This document shows positions 9,050 to 17,566 of a DNA stretch of 64,000 nt, one piece after another. The stretch is from assembly GCA_040391605.1 (NCBI GenBank), contig JBEBXK010000012.1, positions 40,162-104,161 on the forward strand, written 5' to 3'. The DNA comes from Vulgatibacter incomptus_A. Lineage in GTDB: Bacteria > Myxococcota > Myxococcia > Myxococcales > Vulgatibacteraceae. The stretch's first letter is position 1. Every line of letters starts with the position of its first letter. The translations under genes and the position numbers were made by a program. Under the pieces are notes generated by a model, which was not told the DNA's origin, searched no databases, and saw only the letters and a list, made by a program, of their open reading frames with translations.

Positions 9050-10489
9050 ATGCGCCGCCCGCCGAGCCTCCGCAATCGCTTCCTGCTCCTCGGGACTGGG
9101 CTCTCGGGCCTGGTGCTGCTCCTCATCGCCGCCCTCGTGATCTCGTTGGTCTGGTTGGTGCTGCTCACGACATACCTCCGCCAGGCGCTCAGCGCCGATC
9201 ACGCCGTGGTGGAGATCCAGTTCAACCTCTTTCGGGCCGCCCGATCCCACGAGCTCTTCGGCGAGACGGGCGATCCGAGCTGGCAGGAGGACGCGCGGGT
9301 CTCCGGGGCCCGCCTCGATCACTGGCTCGACGTCGTACGACGGCTCCCCAAGAGCCCCGAAGCGACGGAGAGCTTCGCCCGGCTCGACTCCACGATCGGG
9401 GCCTTGCGCCGGGACGTACTGAGCGTGCACCCGACGAAGAGGACGGCTCGTCTCTCCGACTTCCAGGAGGCGAACGCTGTCGCCACCGAGTTCCTCTCCG
9501 TGATCGAGTCGGAGGCCGACACGACCATCGTGAACGCAGGGCGCTGGAGCCGAATCGCCATCGTCCTCGCCGCGATCAGCGTCCTGTTCGCGTTGATCAA
9601 CGTCGTCTTCGTCAGCCTCTTCGCGCGGCGGGTGATCTACCTCCCCATCGTCCGGCTGCGTCGCGCGCTCGAGGCCCACGCGACCGATCCCACCAAGCGG
9701 ATCCCCGAAGGAGGTTCGAGGGAGATCCAGGCCATCGGCGCCGACGTGAACGAGATGCTCGATCGGCTGGCGGCGCAGCGCGAACAGCAGCTCACCTTCC
9801 TCGCAGGCGTCGCACACGACCTTCGCAATCCGATGACCGCCCTCCGAACCGCCGCTCAGCTCGCGGAGCGCAGGGCGGAGACCGAGGCGCAACGAAAGCA
9901 GGTGAAGCGGCTGCTACGCCAGGTCGATCGGATGAATCGCCTCGTGGACGATCTCCTCGACGTCAGCCGGATCGAGGCGGGTCGCTTCGAGATTCAGCTC
10001 GAGCCGGGCGATCTCCGAGAGGTCGTGCGCGACACCTGCGCGCTCTACACCGACGTCTCGGAGATCCACGAGATCCGCTGCGCCCTGCCCGACGACCCCG
10101 TCCGGGCCTGCTTCGACTCCACGAGGATCTCGCAGGTCCTGGGAAATCTCGTCGGTAACGCGATCAAATATTCGCCCGCCGGCGGCCCCGTCGACGTGCG
10201 CCTCTCCGCCCTCGACCGCTGGGCGATCCTCGAGGTCTCGGATCAGGGCCTCGGGATCCCCCCACAGGAACAGGCGACCATCTTCGAGCCCTTCCGCCGA
10301 AGCTCCGGCCCCGCCGAGGGGATCCCCGGCGTGGGCCTGGGGCTCTCCGTCGCCCGCCGCCTCGTCCAGGCCCACCACGGCGCCATCGAGCTCCAGAGCG
10401 CCCCCGGCGAAGGCTCGACCTTCCGCGTCCGCCTCCCCTTGGTCGAACCTCCCGCCCGCGAACCGATCGGGGGAGGGAGGGAGGATTGA
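9050..10489 (+). CDS. HAMP sensor histidine kinase
   Basis: A 479-residue membrane kinase, probably the partner of the upstream NtrC-like regulator. Two transmembrane segments (about 13-41 and 168-190) flank a periplasmic helical sensor region resembling four-helix-bundle sensors. A HAMP domain follows (about 192-245), then HisKA with H256 in VAHDLRNPM, and HATPase with the N box NLVGNAIKYS (N370), DQGLGIP and GVGLGLSVARRLV. The last residues, from about EPIGGGRED, are encoded by a family B repeat. The start ATG has GAGG just upstream. The signal is unknown. Confidence 0.9.
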   Translation: MRRPPSLRNRFLLLGTGLSGLVLLLIAALVISLVWLVLLTTYLRQALSADHAVVEIQFNLFRAARSHELFGETGDPSWQEDARVSGARLDHWLDVVRRLPKSPEATESFARLDSTIGALRRDVLSVHPTKRTARLSDFQEANAVATEFLSVIESEADTTIVNAGRWSRIAIVLAAISVLFALINVVFVSLFARRVIYLPIVRLRRALEAHATDPTKRIPEGGSREIQAIGADVNEMLDRLAAQREQQLTFLAGVAHDLRNPMTALRTAAQLAERRAETEAQRKQVKRLLRQVDRMNRLVDDLLDVSRIEAGRFEIQLEPGDLREVVRDTCALYTDVSEIHEIRCALPDDPVRACFDSTRISQVLGNLVGNAIKYSPAGGPVDVRLSALDRWAILEVSDQGLGIPPQEQATIFEPFRRSSGPAEGIPGVGLGLSVARRLVQAHHGAIELQSAPGEGSTFRVRLPLVEPPAREPIGGGRED

Positions 10490-10550
10490 GGACGTCGGCC
10501 CCAGCCCGGCGCCGGCTGTCGCAATGCGGCTCCGCTTGGCAGCGTTCCCC
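10472..10550 (+). repeat. Dispersed repeat, family B copy 2, overlapping a gene end
   Basis: Matches 4463-4535: GGGAGGGAGGATTGAG, then ACGTCGGCCCCAGCCC, then CTGTCGCA and a CTCCGCTTGGCAG tail. The stop codon of the histidine kinase (10487-10489) lies inside it, so the repeat appears to have supplied the end of that gene. Confidence 0.5.
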
Positions 10551-10676
10551 CGGATCCCGAACATTGCCGATCGCTTCCACTCGGGCTGCGTGGGCCGCAT
10601 CGGATGGTCCAACGCTTCGGGCTGATCCCCGCGTAGACGCCGTGGTCGCGGGCGTTCGCGCCGCCCTCGAATGCAA

Positions 10677-11606
10677 TCAGCGAGGAGGGCGGTTCGCCGC
10701 GAAGATCAGCCCCTGGGCGTTGAGGCGGATGTCCATGTCCAGGAGCTTCCAATCGTCCGGGTCCAGCTCGAGTCCCACCGCGGAGGCCTCCTCGTCCATC
10801 GCCTCGATGAGGGCGTCGGCGACCACCTCCTCGGCCTCCTCCGGATCGAGGGTGGGCACCAGCTCCTCCAGTACCTCCGAGCGATCGATCCAGCGGCGGA
10901 GCTGCGCCGCCATCGTCTCGAGCTGATCCACCTCGCCGAAGTGGGTGAGGCACGCGGTGGGCGTGCCCAGCGACAGGATCCGATCGACGCTCTTGCGGGC
11001 CTCTGCGGCGTTGAAGTCGGTGGGGCTCGTGGATGCGAAGGCGAAGCGGCCGGCCCGCTGCAGGTGAGGATAGGCGAGGCCGAAGGTGTCACCGGTGAAG
11101 ACCGTGCGCCGCTCGGGATCATGGACCGCGACGTGGTGGTTCGCGTGCCCCCTCGTATGGAGGAAGCAAAAGGTCGCGCTGCCCAGCTCGATGGTGTCAC
11201 CATCCTCCACCGCGCGCACCCGCTCCGCCGGGATCGGCTCGAGGCTGCCGTACATCTTCGCGAAGGCCTCCTCGCCGTAGACCGATTGGGCGCTCGCCAC
11301 CAGCCGGGAGGGGTCGATCAGGTGGCGGGCGGCGCGCCGATGCGCCACCAACGTCGCCTCCGGACACGCCTGCAACAAGGCCGAGGCACCGCCCGCGTGA
11401 TCCAGATGAGCGTGGGTGACGATCACCCAGCGCACCTGCTTCGGATCCAGGCCCTCGTCGCGGAGCGCCGCGAGGAGCCTCGGGACGGCGTGGGCGGTGT
11501 TGGTCTCGATGAAGGCCGCCTCCTCCCCCTGCACCCGCAGGTAGCAGGCGGCGAAGCCGGGGCCGATGTAGTCGCTGTCGATCGTCAAAAGGCGAGAGAT
11601 GCTCAT
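10677..11606 (-). CDS. Metallo-beta-lactamase-fold hydrolase
   Basis: A 309-residue cytoplasmic MBL-fold protein. The metal motif HAHLDH is present (H65, H67, D69, H70), as are H154 in HTRGHANHH and D173 in TGDTFG, a complete two-metal set. A C-terminal acidic helical region follows (about 225-290). Sequence is generic for MBL hydrolases (thioesters, glyoxalase-like substrates, RNA and others), so the substrate is not assigned. The in-frame reading extends upstream, but homology begins at MSISRLLTIDSDYIGPG; the ATG at 11606 has only a weak ribosome site. It is convergent with the histidine kinase. Confidence 0.8.
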   Translation of the reverse strand: MSISRLLTIDSDYIGPGFAACYLRVQGEEAAFIETNTAHAVPRLLAALRDEGLDPKQVRWVIVTHAHLDHAGGASALLQACPEATLVAHRRAARHLIDPSRLVASAQSVYGEEAFAKMYGSLEPIPAERVRAVEDGDTIELGSATFCFLHTRGHANHHVAVHDPERRTVFTGDTFGLAYPHLQRAGRFAFASTSPTDFNAAEARKSVDRILSLGTPTACLTHFGEVDQLETMAAQLRRWIDRSEVLEELVPTLDPEEAEEVVADALIEAMDEEASAVGLELDPDDWKLLDMDIRLNAQGLIFAANRPPR

Positions 11607-11811
11607 GGGCCCGGAGCTTGGCACGATCGGCCACCAAATGCCCGAATCACTCGCCCACAGCAGTCGGAGCGGATGCCCTGCCGGTATGGAGACGCGTACC
11701 TCGCTGGAGTCGATGATGAGGGCGAGCCCAAGCTCGACCGCAGCCGATGCCAGAACGACTCCTCCAGGCGCGCCAGCCCCTCTGCGTCGGCGGGATCTCC
11801 CAGCCTCCACG

Positions 11812-12236
11812 CAGGCGCGAACGTCACGGGGGCCGGTGAGCGCTTCCGCGAAATCGTCGGAACTGCCGCCTTCAAGGTCCTCGATCTGCAGGCGGGACGG
11901 ACAGGGCTCAACCTCCACGAGGCGCAGGCGCTCGGCCTCGACGCCATTCGATCCGAGTCGAGGCATCGCACCCGCGGGCACGGCTATCCGGGATCCGCAC
12001 CGGTCACCACGGTCCTCACCATCGAGAAGGGGAGTCGACGGCTCCTCGGCGCCCAGCAGATCGCGAGCGAGGGGGTCCAGAGGCGTATCAACGTCTACGC
12101 CACCTGCCTCACTGCCGGGATGACCCTCGACGAGATCTCGTCACTCGACCTCGCGTACGCGCCCCCGCTCGCCCCGGTCCACGATCCGATCCTCATCTCC
12201 GCCACTGTGGGACTGAAGGATCTGGAGACACGCTGA
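11812..12236 (+). pseudogene. C-terminal remnant of a CoA-disulfide reductase/NADH oxidase-like flavoprotein
   Basis: About 140 residues ending at the stop at 12236 match the C-terminal dimerisation domain of pyridine-nucleotide-disulfide oxidoreductases: EIVGTAAFKVLDLQAGRTGL, then a GHGYPGSAP loop, LIGAQ-like LLGAQQIASEGVQRRI, and DLAYAPPLAPVHDPI, the family's closing motif. The FAD- and NAD-binding halves are absent. Upstream the reading frame runs open through the antisense of the MBL gene, and no start is supported. It is best read as a truncated, decaying gene. The intact ancestor would be about 440-550 residues. Confidence 0.7.
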
Positions 12237-12323
12237 GTGTCTCCAGCCGCAGGCGTGGGATCGTCGACGCCCCGCTCAGCGCGAGCGAAAGGCCTCGTCT
12301 TCGTCTGCTCGCCTCCCCCTCGG

Positions 12324-12352
12324 GAGAGTCTGTGGATTCTTCACAAACTCTC
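12324..12352 (-). terminator. Hairpin overlapping the stop of the large lipoprotein gene
   Basis: GAGAGTCTGTG (12324-12334) pairs with CACAAACTCTC (12342-12352); on the minus-strand transcript all 11 positions pair, counting one G-U. It begins at the TGA of the lipoprotein gene. The same TGAGAGTT-GTGAA hairpin layout occurs at the stop of the phosphomannomutase gene (47500-47528), so it probably derives from repeat family A. Confidence 0.5.
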
Positions 12353-14870
12353 AGCCAAACGGGTCGCAGGAGAAGATCTCGGGAACGAAGGGATGCGCGT
12401 CGAGGGTGCCGTCGAACGACATCTCGAAGGTCCCGGGCCAGTCGTCCTCCTCCTCCGGCCTCTCGTCCCGGATGCTCTCCCAATAGATGGTCCCCTGCAC
12501 GTTGCCCCGGATCCGCAGCTTTCCATCCTGGACGGCGAACTCTTCCAGGGAGAGCAGGAGCGGCGCGATGGTGCCGAAGGCCTCCGAATCGTCGAGGCCC
12601 TCCACGCGGTAGGACCCGCCGAAGGAGAAGGCTCCGGAGCCCGCGTGTCCGAGCAGCGGCCCGCCCTCGATGTCGCCGATCAACGCTGCCGGGAAGAGAG
12701 GGCTGTCGGCGGCGATCCCGAAGGCCAGCGTGGTGAGCCGCCCCTCCTGCGCCGTGAGCGAAAACTGGCTCCCACCGAACGAGGAGAGCGAGCCGCCACT
12801 CATACGGGCAGACCAATTGCACAGACAGCTCCCGAAGCGCACGGAGATGGAGGCGCTCACGCCCTCGTCCCAGACGCTGGTCGCCGTGATCACCGCGGTC
12901 CCCGAACCCTCCGGGGCCTTGAAGTCGCCGGAGCTGGAGATGGTCCCGTGGGTGGCCTCCCAGCGGACGGCGTCGTCGTCCAGGTTGAAGACCTCGGCGA
13001 CGAAGGTCTGCGTCTCCTTCGACTTAACGCAGATCCCTGCCGGCGAGATCTCGATGAAGGCGTTGGTGCTGCGGATCCCCGCGACGGCGAACGGCTTGCG
13101 CCTCGACGGGTTGGAGAGGAGCCCGCTCTCGGACTCGCTGGTCGCAGTGAGGATGTCGGGGAGGCCGTCCTGCGTGTCGGGAGCGGTGTATCGAACCTGG
13201 TAGGAGCCATCCGCCTGGCGCTGCACGACGATCATCCCGTTCTCCGCGTGGAACGAGAGGCTGCCGTCATGGGCGTTGGGGACGTCGACCCGGAACTCGA
13301 CCGTCTCGCCAGGCTCCACCGCCACGGAGTTCGGCTCGATGCGAATCGACAGCGGCTCCACCGTCAGCGTCTTTCGGGTGTAGAGGTGCTGGCCTCCGAA
13401 GCTGCCGAGGGCGGTGCCGATCTGGATCTCACCCACGTCGTCTCCCTCCCAGCTGGCGTCGAGGCGATAGCCCTCTCTCCCGTCCTGCTCCAAGACGTAG
13501 GAGACCTCCGCGAAGCTCCATGGATCTTCGGTGATGTCGATGGGCTCGGTCTCGGCGGGGGGGATGGAGAGGATGTCCGAGCCGTCCGCGCTGAGGCCGA
13601 TCACCGATCCCACCGCTCGATTCCTCAGGTGGTTCCCGAGGCTCGACATGAAGCCCTTGGGGGCGAAGCGGTTGATCCACCCGTCGTAGCCACCCTTCAC
13701 CTTGACGAGCTGGAGGAGGCTCTCGAGGATCGCACGATCGAGCTCCCATCCTTCGCTTGCCGCCACGACCATCACGTTATGCCAATGACCGGTGGACGGG
13801 TCGTCCTCCGCGAACGACGGCGGGCTCAGCTCGAAGTCGAGGGAGACGAAGCGCGAGGGGAGGAGCTTCGAGGCGGCCTCCGTGGCCTTGAGGAAGGTGA
13901 AGAGCCCCGTCCCCGCCACCATCGACCCCGCCTTCACCTGGGGGACGGGGACGAGGCCCAGGAGCCCCACCCCGGAGGCGAGTCCCCTGGTCGCCTCGGC
14001 GAGTCCCGTATCGCCTTGGAAGCTCCTCGCCCACTGCGCCATCTCCATCTCGGCGTCGAGTTGGAACGCGTTCTTCGGGCCGCTCAGGGCGTGGAGGCCG
14101 GATCGCATCCGCCGGATCCCGGAGGTCTCGCCCTCGTCGTCCAGGAGCTGATCGAGGCGCTCCAGGCTCTCGTCGAGCCCGGCGAGGAGGCCGAGGTGGG
14201 CGAGGAGGCGATCGAGGAGGTCCAGGTCGACGTCGACGCCCTCGAGATCGGGCGCGGTGCCGGCGAGGAGCGCCTGGAAGGAGTTCGGATTCTCGGGATC
14301 GTCGTGGCTGTGCTGGGCGAGGTAGAGAGGCAGCAGGTGCGCGGGGAGCTCTTCTGCCGTCGCGTCCCTGAGCTCCTCCAAAGTCGTCTCGAAATATCGC
14401 GCCTGCCCCTCGATGAGCTTCCCGACGCCATCGTAGAGAGCCTGGGTGGCCCCGGGCGCGGCTGGGAGCGGGAGCACCCGGAAGGCGACGGGCTCACAAG
14501 CCCGCCCCTTCTCGTCGGCGATCTCCACCATCACCTCGCCGCCTTCGGCGAGGCCCATGGGATGGATGGGCGCGTGGAGGACGATCTCGTCGGAGTCCTC
14601 CATCCTCGCCACCAGGGTGACGCTCGCCGCGGCGCCGTCGTCGGCGGTGACCTTCGCCGCGAGGTAGCCTTCGAAGTGGGGCGGGATCCCCTCGACCCCG
14701 ATCCTCTCCAGGGGCATCGCCGCGCTGGCCGCGAGCCGCAGCTCCGGGCAACCCACCGGCTCGCCTCCCAGCGGGTCGGAGCCGGAGTCGGAACTCCCGC
14801 AGCCCAGCGCGAAGCCGGTGAAGAGCAGGAGGGTAGCAGTAGAGAGCATTCGTTGAGATGCGAGGGGCAT
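12351..14870 (-). CDS. Large lipoprotein with bacterial Ig-like domains
   Basis: An 839-residue predicted lipoprotein. MPLASQRMLSTATLLLFTGF ends in lipobox ALGC, followed by a Gly/Ser/Asp linker. The first 450 residues are mixed helical with no family recognised. Two Ig-like (Big-type) modules follow: one opening IRIEPNSVAVEPGETVEFRV, the next around IEISPAGICVKSKETQTFVAE with VRWEATHGTISSSGDFKAP. A beta-rich C-terminal region then carries paired cysteines (FGSCLCNW). Probably a cell-surface protein of unknown role. The start at 14870 has TGGAG upstream; an internal ATG at 14849 has no such site. The gene stands alone. Confidence 0.7.
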   Translation of the reverse strand: MPLASQRMLSTATLLLFTGFALGCGSSDSGSDPLGGEPVGCPELRLAASAAMPLERIGVEGIPPHFEGYLAAKVTADDGAAASVTLVARMEDSDEIVLHAPIHPMGLAEGGEVMVEIADEKGRACEPVAFRVLPLPAAPGATQALYDGVGKLIEGQARYFETTLEELRDATAEELPAHLLPLYLAQHSHDDPENPNSFQALLAGTAPDLEGVDVDLDLLDRLLAHLGLLAGLDESLERLDQLLDDEGETSGIRRMRSGLHALSGPKNAFQLDAEMEMAQWARSFQGDTGLAEATRGLASGVGLLGLVPVPQVKAGSMVAGTGLFTFLKATEAASKLLPSRFVSLDFELSPPSFAEDDPSTGHWHNVMVVAASEGWELDRAILESLLQLVKVKGGYDGWINRFAPKGFMSSLGNHLRNRAVGSVIGLSADGSDILSIPPAETEPIDITEDPWSFAEVSYVLEQDGREGYRLDASWEGDDVGEIQIGTALGSFGGQHLYTRKTLTVEPLSIRIEPNSVAVEPGETVEFRVDVPNAHDGSLSFHAENGMIVVQRQADGSYQVRYTAPDTQDGLPDILTATSESESGLLSNPSRRKPFAVAGIRSTNAFIEISPAGICVKSKETQTFVAEVFNLDDDAVRWEATHGTISSSGDFKAPEGSGTAVITATSVWDEGVSASISVRFGSCLCNWSARMSGGSLSSFGGSQFSLTAQEGRLTTLAFGIAADSPLFPAALIGDIEGGPLLGHAGSGAFSFGGSYRVEGLDDSEAFGTIAPLLLSLEEFAVQDGKLRIRGNVQGTIYWESIRDERPEEEDDWPGTFEMSFDGTLDAHPFVPEIFSCDPFG

Positions 14871-15332
14871 GGGAGCTCCAGGTCCGCGATTGGGTGGCTG
14901 CCGTGACGTGGATCGTGGGAACCTCGACGCCGATGTGGGACGAGGCGGGTGCCGCTCCACAGAGCGCGCGAGCCCCCCTACCTACCCGATCCCTCGGATA
15001 AATGGAAAATCGCGCACCTCCATTTCACGCAGGGCATTTCACGCAGGGCCGAGATCGTTCAGGCGCCTCCTCATCGTTCGACCGAGACGATCGGTTTTGC
15101 GTTTCGTGAGCCCTATCTCCTCGAGCCGCTCGATCCATCGAGGCCCCTTGCGACAAGCTCGTCGAGCATGGATACCTACCTCTCCTCTCGTCCATCGGGA
15201 GGATGACTCGAGCGATTCCTTCCGATCGAATGGATCGTCGCATCGACGCTGACTCCATCAAGCGAACTTCTCTCCCATCCATCCGATCCAGTGGATCTAT
15301 CGCGACGTCTCGATGGCCGCCGATCGGGTCGC
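14871..15332. other. 462-bp gene-free region with a short perfect tandem duplication
   Basis: No convincing gene. The only clear structure is CATTTCACGCAGGG repeated twice without interruption (15021-15034, 15035-15048). The region is somewhat less GC-rich than the genes and presumably holds the promoter of the minus-strand lipoprotein at its left end. Open frames crossing it show no recognisable protein. Confidence 0.5.
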
Positions 15333-15905
15333 TCAGGCGCCGCGGGCCGCGGGATCGAGGAGGCGGCGGACGTGGTCGCGTATGTCGACCGGCCAGCCCG
15401 CGATCAGGGCGTCGAGGCGGGGATAATCGTGGGCGAAGAGGGCGCGGGACGCCTCCTCGAAGCCCGGGTAATTCCCGGCCATCGAGGACATGAAGCAGTA
15501 GGTGGCCTCTTCGGCCCGACGGGTGGCGTCCGCGGGGCTCGAAGCACGGCGCGCGGACTCGACGAGCTTGCGCAAGGTGACGGAGGCGCCGCCGGGCTGC
15601 CCGGCGAGCCACTCCCAATGCCGGGGAAGCAGGGTGACCTCCTTTGCCACGACGCCGAGCCTTGGCCGACCCCTCGGTCTCGGCTCCATCGGCGGGCCGC
15701 GCAGCCGCGCGAGGACGTCCGAGACGCTCCCCCGTAGATCGAGGTCGACTGGGCGGCCGGTGTCATCGGCGAAGAGCGCCAGGATCGCATCCGGCTGCTC
15801 ATCAAGGCGCCGTCGCGCGGCGGAGGCCACCTCCTCGAGGGGGCCATGGGAGACCAGGGTCTCGCTCTCGAAACATGCGTAAAGACTTGGTTTTTCGGTC
15901 GACAT
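15333..15905 (-). CDS. DUF2239 family protein
   Basis: A 190-residue protein matching, by memory of the family, DUF2239: an N-terminal half with LVSHGPLEEVA, ILALFADDTGRPVDLDLRGS, then PRPRGRPRLGVVAKEVTLLP, RHWEWLAGQPGGASVTLRKL and the C-terminal ATYCFMSSMAGNYPGFEEA segment. Probably cytoplasmic, function unknown. The WEWL/GGASVTLRKLV segment looks like a small DNA-binding helix pair, which is inference only. The start ATG at 15905 follows a GAGG site. Expression is likely switchable, because its promoter is overlain by a 10-bp inverted repeat. Confidence 0.75.
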   Translation of the reverse strand: MSTEKPSLYACFESETLVSHGPLEEVASAARRRLDEQPDAILALFADDTGRPVDLDLRGSVSDVLARLRGPPMEPRPRGRPRLGVVAKEVTLLPRHWEWLAGQPGGASVTLRKLVESARRASSPADATRRAEEATYCFMSSMAGNYPGFEEASRALFAHDYPRLDALIAGWPVDIRDHVRRLLDPAARGA

Positions 15906-15944
15906 TCGGGCCTCTATCCCCTTCCCCTCTCTTTTGGAAATTTG

Positions 15945-15981
15945 ACCCGGGTAATATATCGAGATTTTTACCAGGGTGCAA
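15945..15981 (-). promoter_or_regulatory. Promoter with overlapping operator for the DUF2239 gene
   Basis: On the minus strand, TTGCAC (15981-15976) and TATATT (15958-15953) are separated by exactly 17 bp, a good sigma70-type promoter in an otherwise GC-rich region. An inverted repeat, ACCCTGGTAA / TTACCCGGGT (15977-15968 and 15954-15945; 9 of 10 paired, 13-base spacer), overlaps both boxes. That is the usual layout of a repressor site. No regulator gene lies adjacent. Confidence 0.65.
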
Positions 15982-16131
15982 ATACCTTCCCGACCCCATG
16001 ATTGGGCTGAAGCTGTCGGAGCCCCCCTCGACGATGAGGCGCGCCGCCTGCTCTGAACCCGCGTGGTCGATCGCGAGGATGGATTGCGCTTCCACGACGA
16101 CTTTCCGCCGTATGCCGCCATCGGCCAGAGC

Positions 16132-16557
16132 TCAGGCATCGGCCCGGGTGGTGGTGAGGGCCGGCACGCTGGTGGGCTTGCCGTGGGCGTCGAGGGCGAC
16201 GAGGACGAAACGCCCTCGCGTCCCGAGCTGGCGGTCTCCGCTGAGGAGGTCCTCCGAGTAGAGATCCACCTCGACGGTGATGGAGGTCGTTCCCGTGGAG
16301 ACCACGCGGGAGATCAGCTCGACGAGCTGCCCCTCGCGCACGGGCACATGGAAGTCGCACCGCTCGCTGCTGGCGGTGACGACCGTCCGACGGGCGTAGC
16401 GGGAGGCCACGATGAACGCGGCCTTGTCCATCAGCGCGAGGGCCTGACCTCCGAAGAGCGTCCCGTAGTGGTTGGTCTGCTCCGGGAAGACCATCTCGAT
16501 CAGCCGGGCCTCGACGAGGCGGCCGGCGGCGATCTTCTCGACGTCAGAAGGAAGCAT
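16132..16557 (-). CDS. Hotdog-fold acyl-CoA thioesterase (YciA/BFIT-like)
   Basis: A 141-residue single-hotdog protein that hydrolyses acyl-CoA thioesters in the cytoplasm. Family blocks: VFPEQTNHYGTLFGGQALALMDKAAFIVASRYA, with the catalytic-region N/H-Y-G-T-x-F-G-G pattern, then CDFHVPVREGQLVEL and ARGRFVLVALD-like GRFVLVALDAHGKP. Its ATG lies inside the 3' end of nrdB (14-bp overlap, different frame), so it is probably translated from the nrd transcript by coupling. The functional link to dNTP synthesis is unclear and may be only positional. Confidence 0.85.
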   Translation of the reverse strand: MLPSDVEKIAAGRLVEARLIEMVFPEQTNHYGTLFGGQALALMDKAAFIVASRYARRTVVTASSERCDFHVPVREGQLVELISRVVSTGTTSITVEVDLYSEDLLSGDRQLGTRGRFVLVALDAHGKPTSVPALTTTRADA

Positions 16558-17566
16558 CGAACTCGACCTCGCCGCTGACGCCCACCTGGTAGGCCGAGAC
16601 GCGGCGTTCGAAGAAGTTCGCGACCTCCTGCACGTCCTGGAGGTCCATGAACGAAAAGGGATTCCTGGCTCCGTAGCGCCTGGCGAAGCCGAGGGTGGCG
16701 AGGCGCTGATCGGCGCAGAATTCGAGATATTGCCGGACGTCGCGGACGGACATGCCGACCACCCCGCCGCCGAGGAGGTCCTCGGCGAACTGCGCCTCAC
16801 AGGCGATGGCCTCCTCGAGCATCTCGTGGACCTGGCGTGAGAGCTCCCCGTCGAAGAGCTCGGGCTCCTCCTTCCGGACGACCTTCACCACCTCGAAGGC
16901 GAACGCCATGTGGGCGCTCTCGTCGCGGAAGACCCAATTGGTCCCGGCGGCGAGGCCGTGCAAGAGCCCTCGCGAGCGGAGGAAGTAGACATAGGCGAAG
17001 GCGCCGAAGAAGAAGAGCCCCTCGATGCAGGCGGCGAAGCAGATCAGGTTGAGCAGGAAGAGCCGCCGATCGTCTCGGCTCTGCAGCCGATCGAGGGCTT
17101 GCGCGGACTCGATCCATCGCTGGCAGAACGCCGCCTTCCGACGGATGGACTCGATGTTCTCGACGGCCGCGAAGGCGTGGTGGCGCTCGACCGGATCGGG
17201 GACATAGGTGTCCAGGAGGGTGAGGTAGAATTGGACGTGCAGCGCCTCTTCGTAGAGCTGCCTCGACAGATACATCCGCGCCTCGGGGGCGTTGATGTGT
17301 TTATATAGGTTCAGCACCAGGTTGTTGGCCACGATCGAGTCCCCCGTCGCGAAGAAGGCGACGAGGCGACGGATGAGGTGCTGCTCGGCGCTCGTCATCT
17401 TCGTCTGGAGATCGGCGACGTCGGTGGAGAAGTCGACCTCCTCGACCGTCCAGGTGTTCTTGATGGCCGCTCGGTACATCTCGAAGAACTTCGGATACGC
17501 CATGGGCCGGAGGGTGAGGCAATGGCCCGGATCGAGGATCCGGGAGGGACGGGTCACGGCGCTCAT
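16544..17566 (-). CDS. nrdB: Class Ia ribonucleotide reductase, beta subunit
   Basis: Carries the diiron-tyrosyl radical that drives ribonucleotide reduction in NrdA. In the 340-residue product, iron ligands are visible: D76 (FFATGDSIVANN), E107 and H110, then RDESAHMAF. The radical tyrosine is expected at Y114, four residues after H110 (EEALHVQFY), matching the classical spacing. A class Ic-type Phe is therefore not present. The start ATG at 17566 overlaps the nrdA stop (ATGA), indicating translational coupling. A later ATG (MAYPKFFEMY) is an alternative start. It is the second gene of the B12-riboswitch-controlled operon. Confidence 0.93.
   Translation of the reverse strand: MSAVTRPSRILDPGHCLTLRPMAYPKFFEMYRAAIKNTWTVEEVDFSTDVADLQTKMTSAEQHLIRRLVAFFATGDSIVANNLVLNLYKHINAPEARMYLSRQLYEEALHVQFYLTLLDTYVPDPVERHHAFAAVENIESIRRKAAFCQRWIESAQALDRLQSRDDRRLFLLNLICFAACIEGLFFFGAFAYVYFLRSRGLLHGLAAGTNWVFRDESAHMAFAFEVVKVVRKEEPELFDGELSRQVHEMLEEAIACEAQFAEDLLGGGVVGMSVRDVRQYLEFCADQRLATLGFARRYGARNPFSFMDLQDVQEVANFFERRVSAYQVGVSGEVEFDASF

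Noticed and set aside
15906..16131. Minus-strand reading with VEAQSILAIDHAGSEQAARL upstream of the DUF2239 gene
   Set aside because: It reads through the DUF2239 promoter and then into that gene in the wrong frame; the start would be GTG without a ribosome site.
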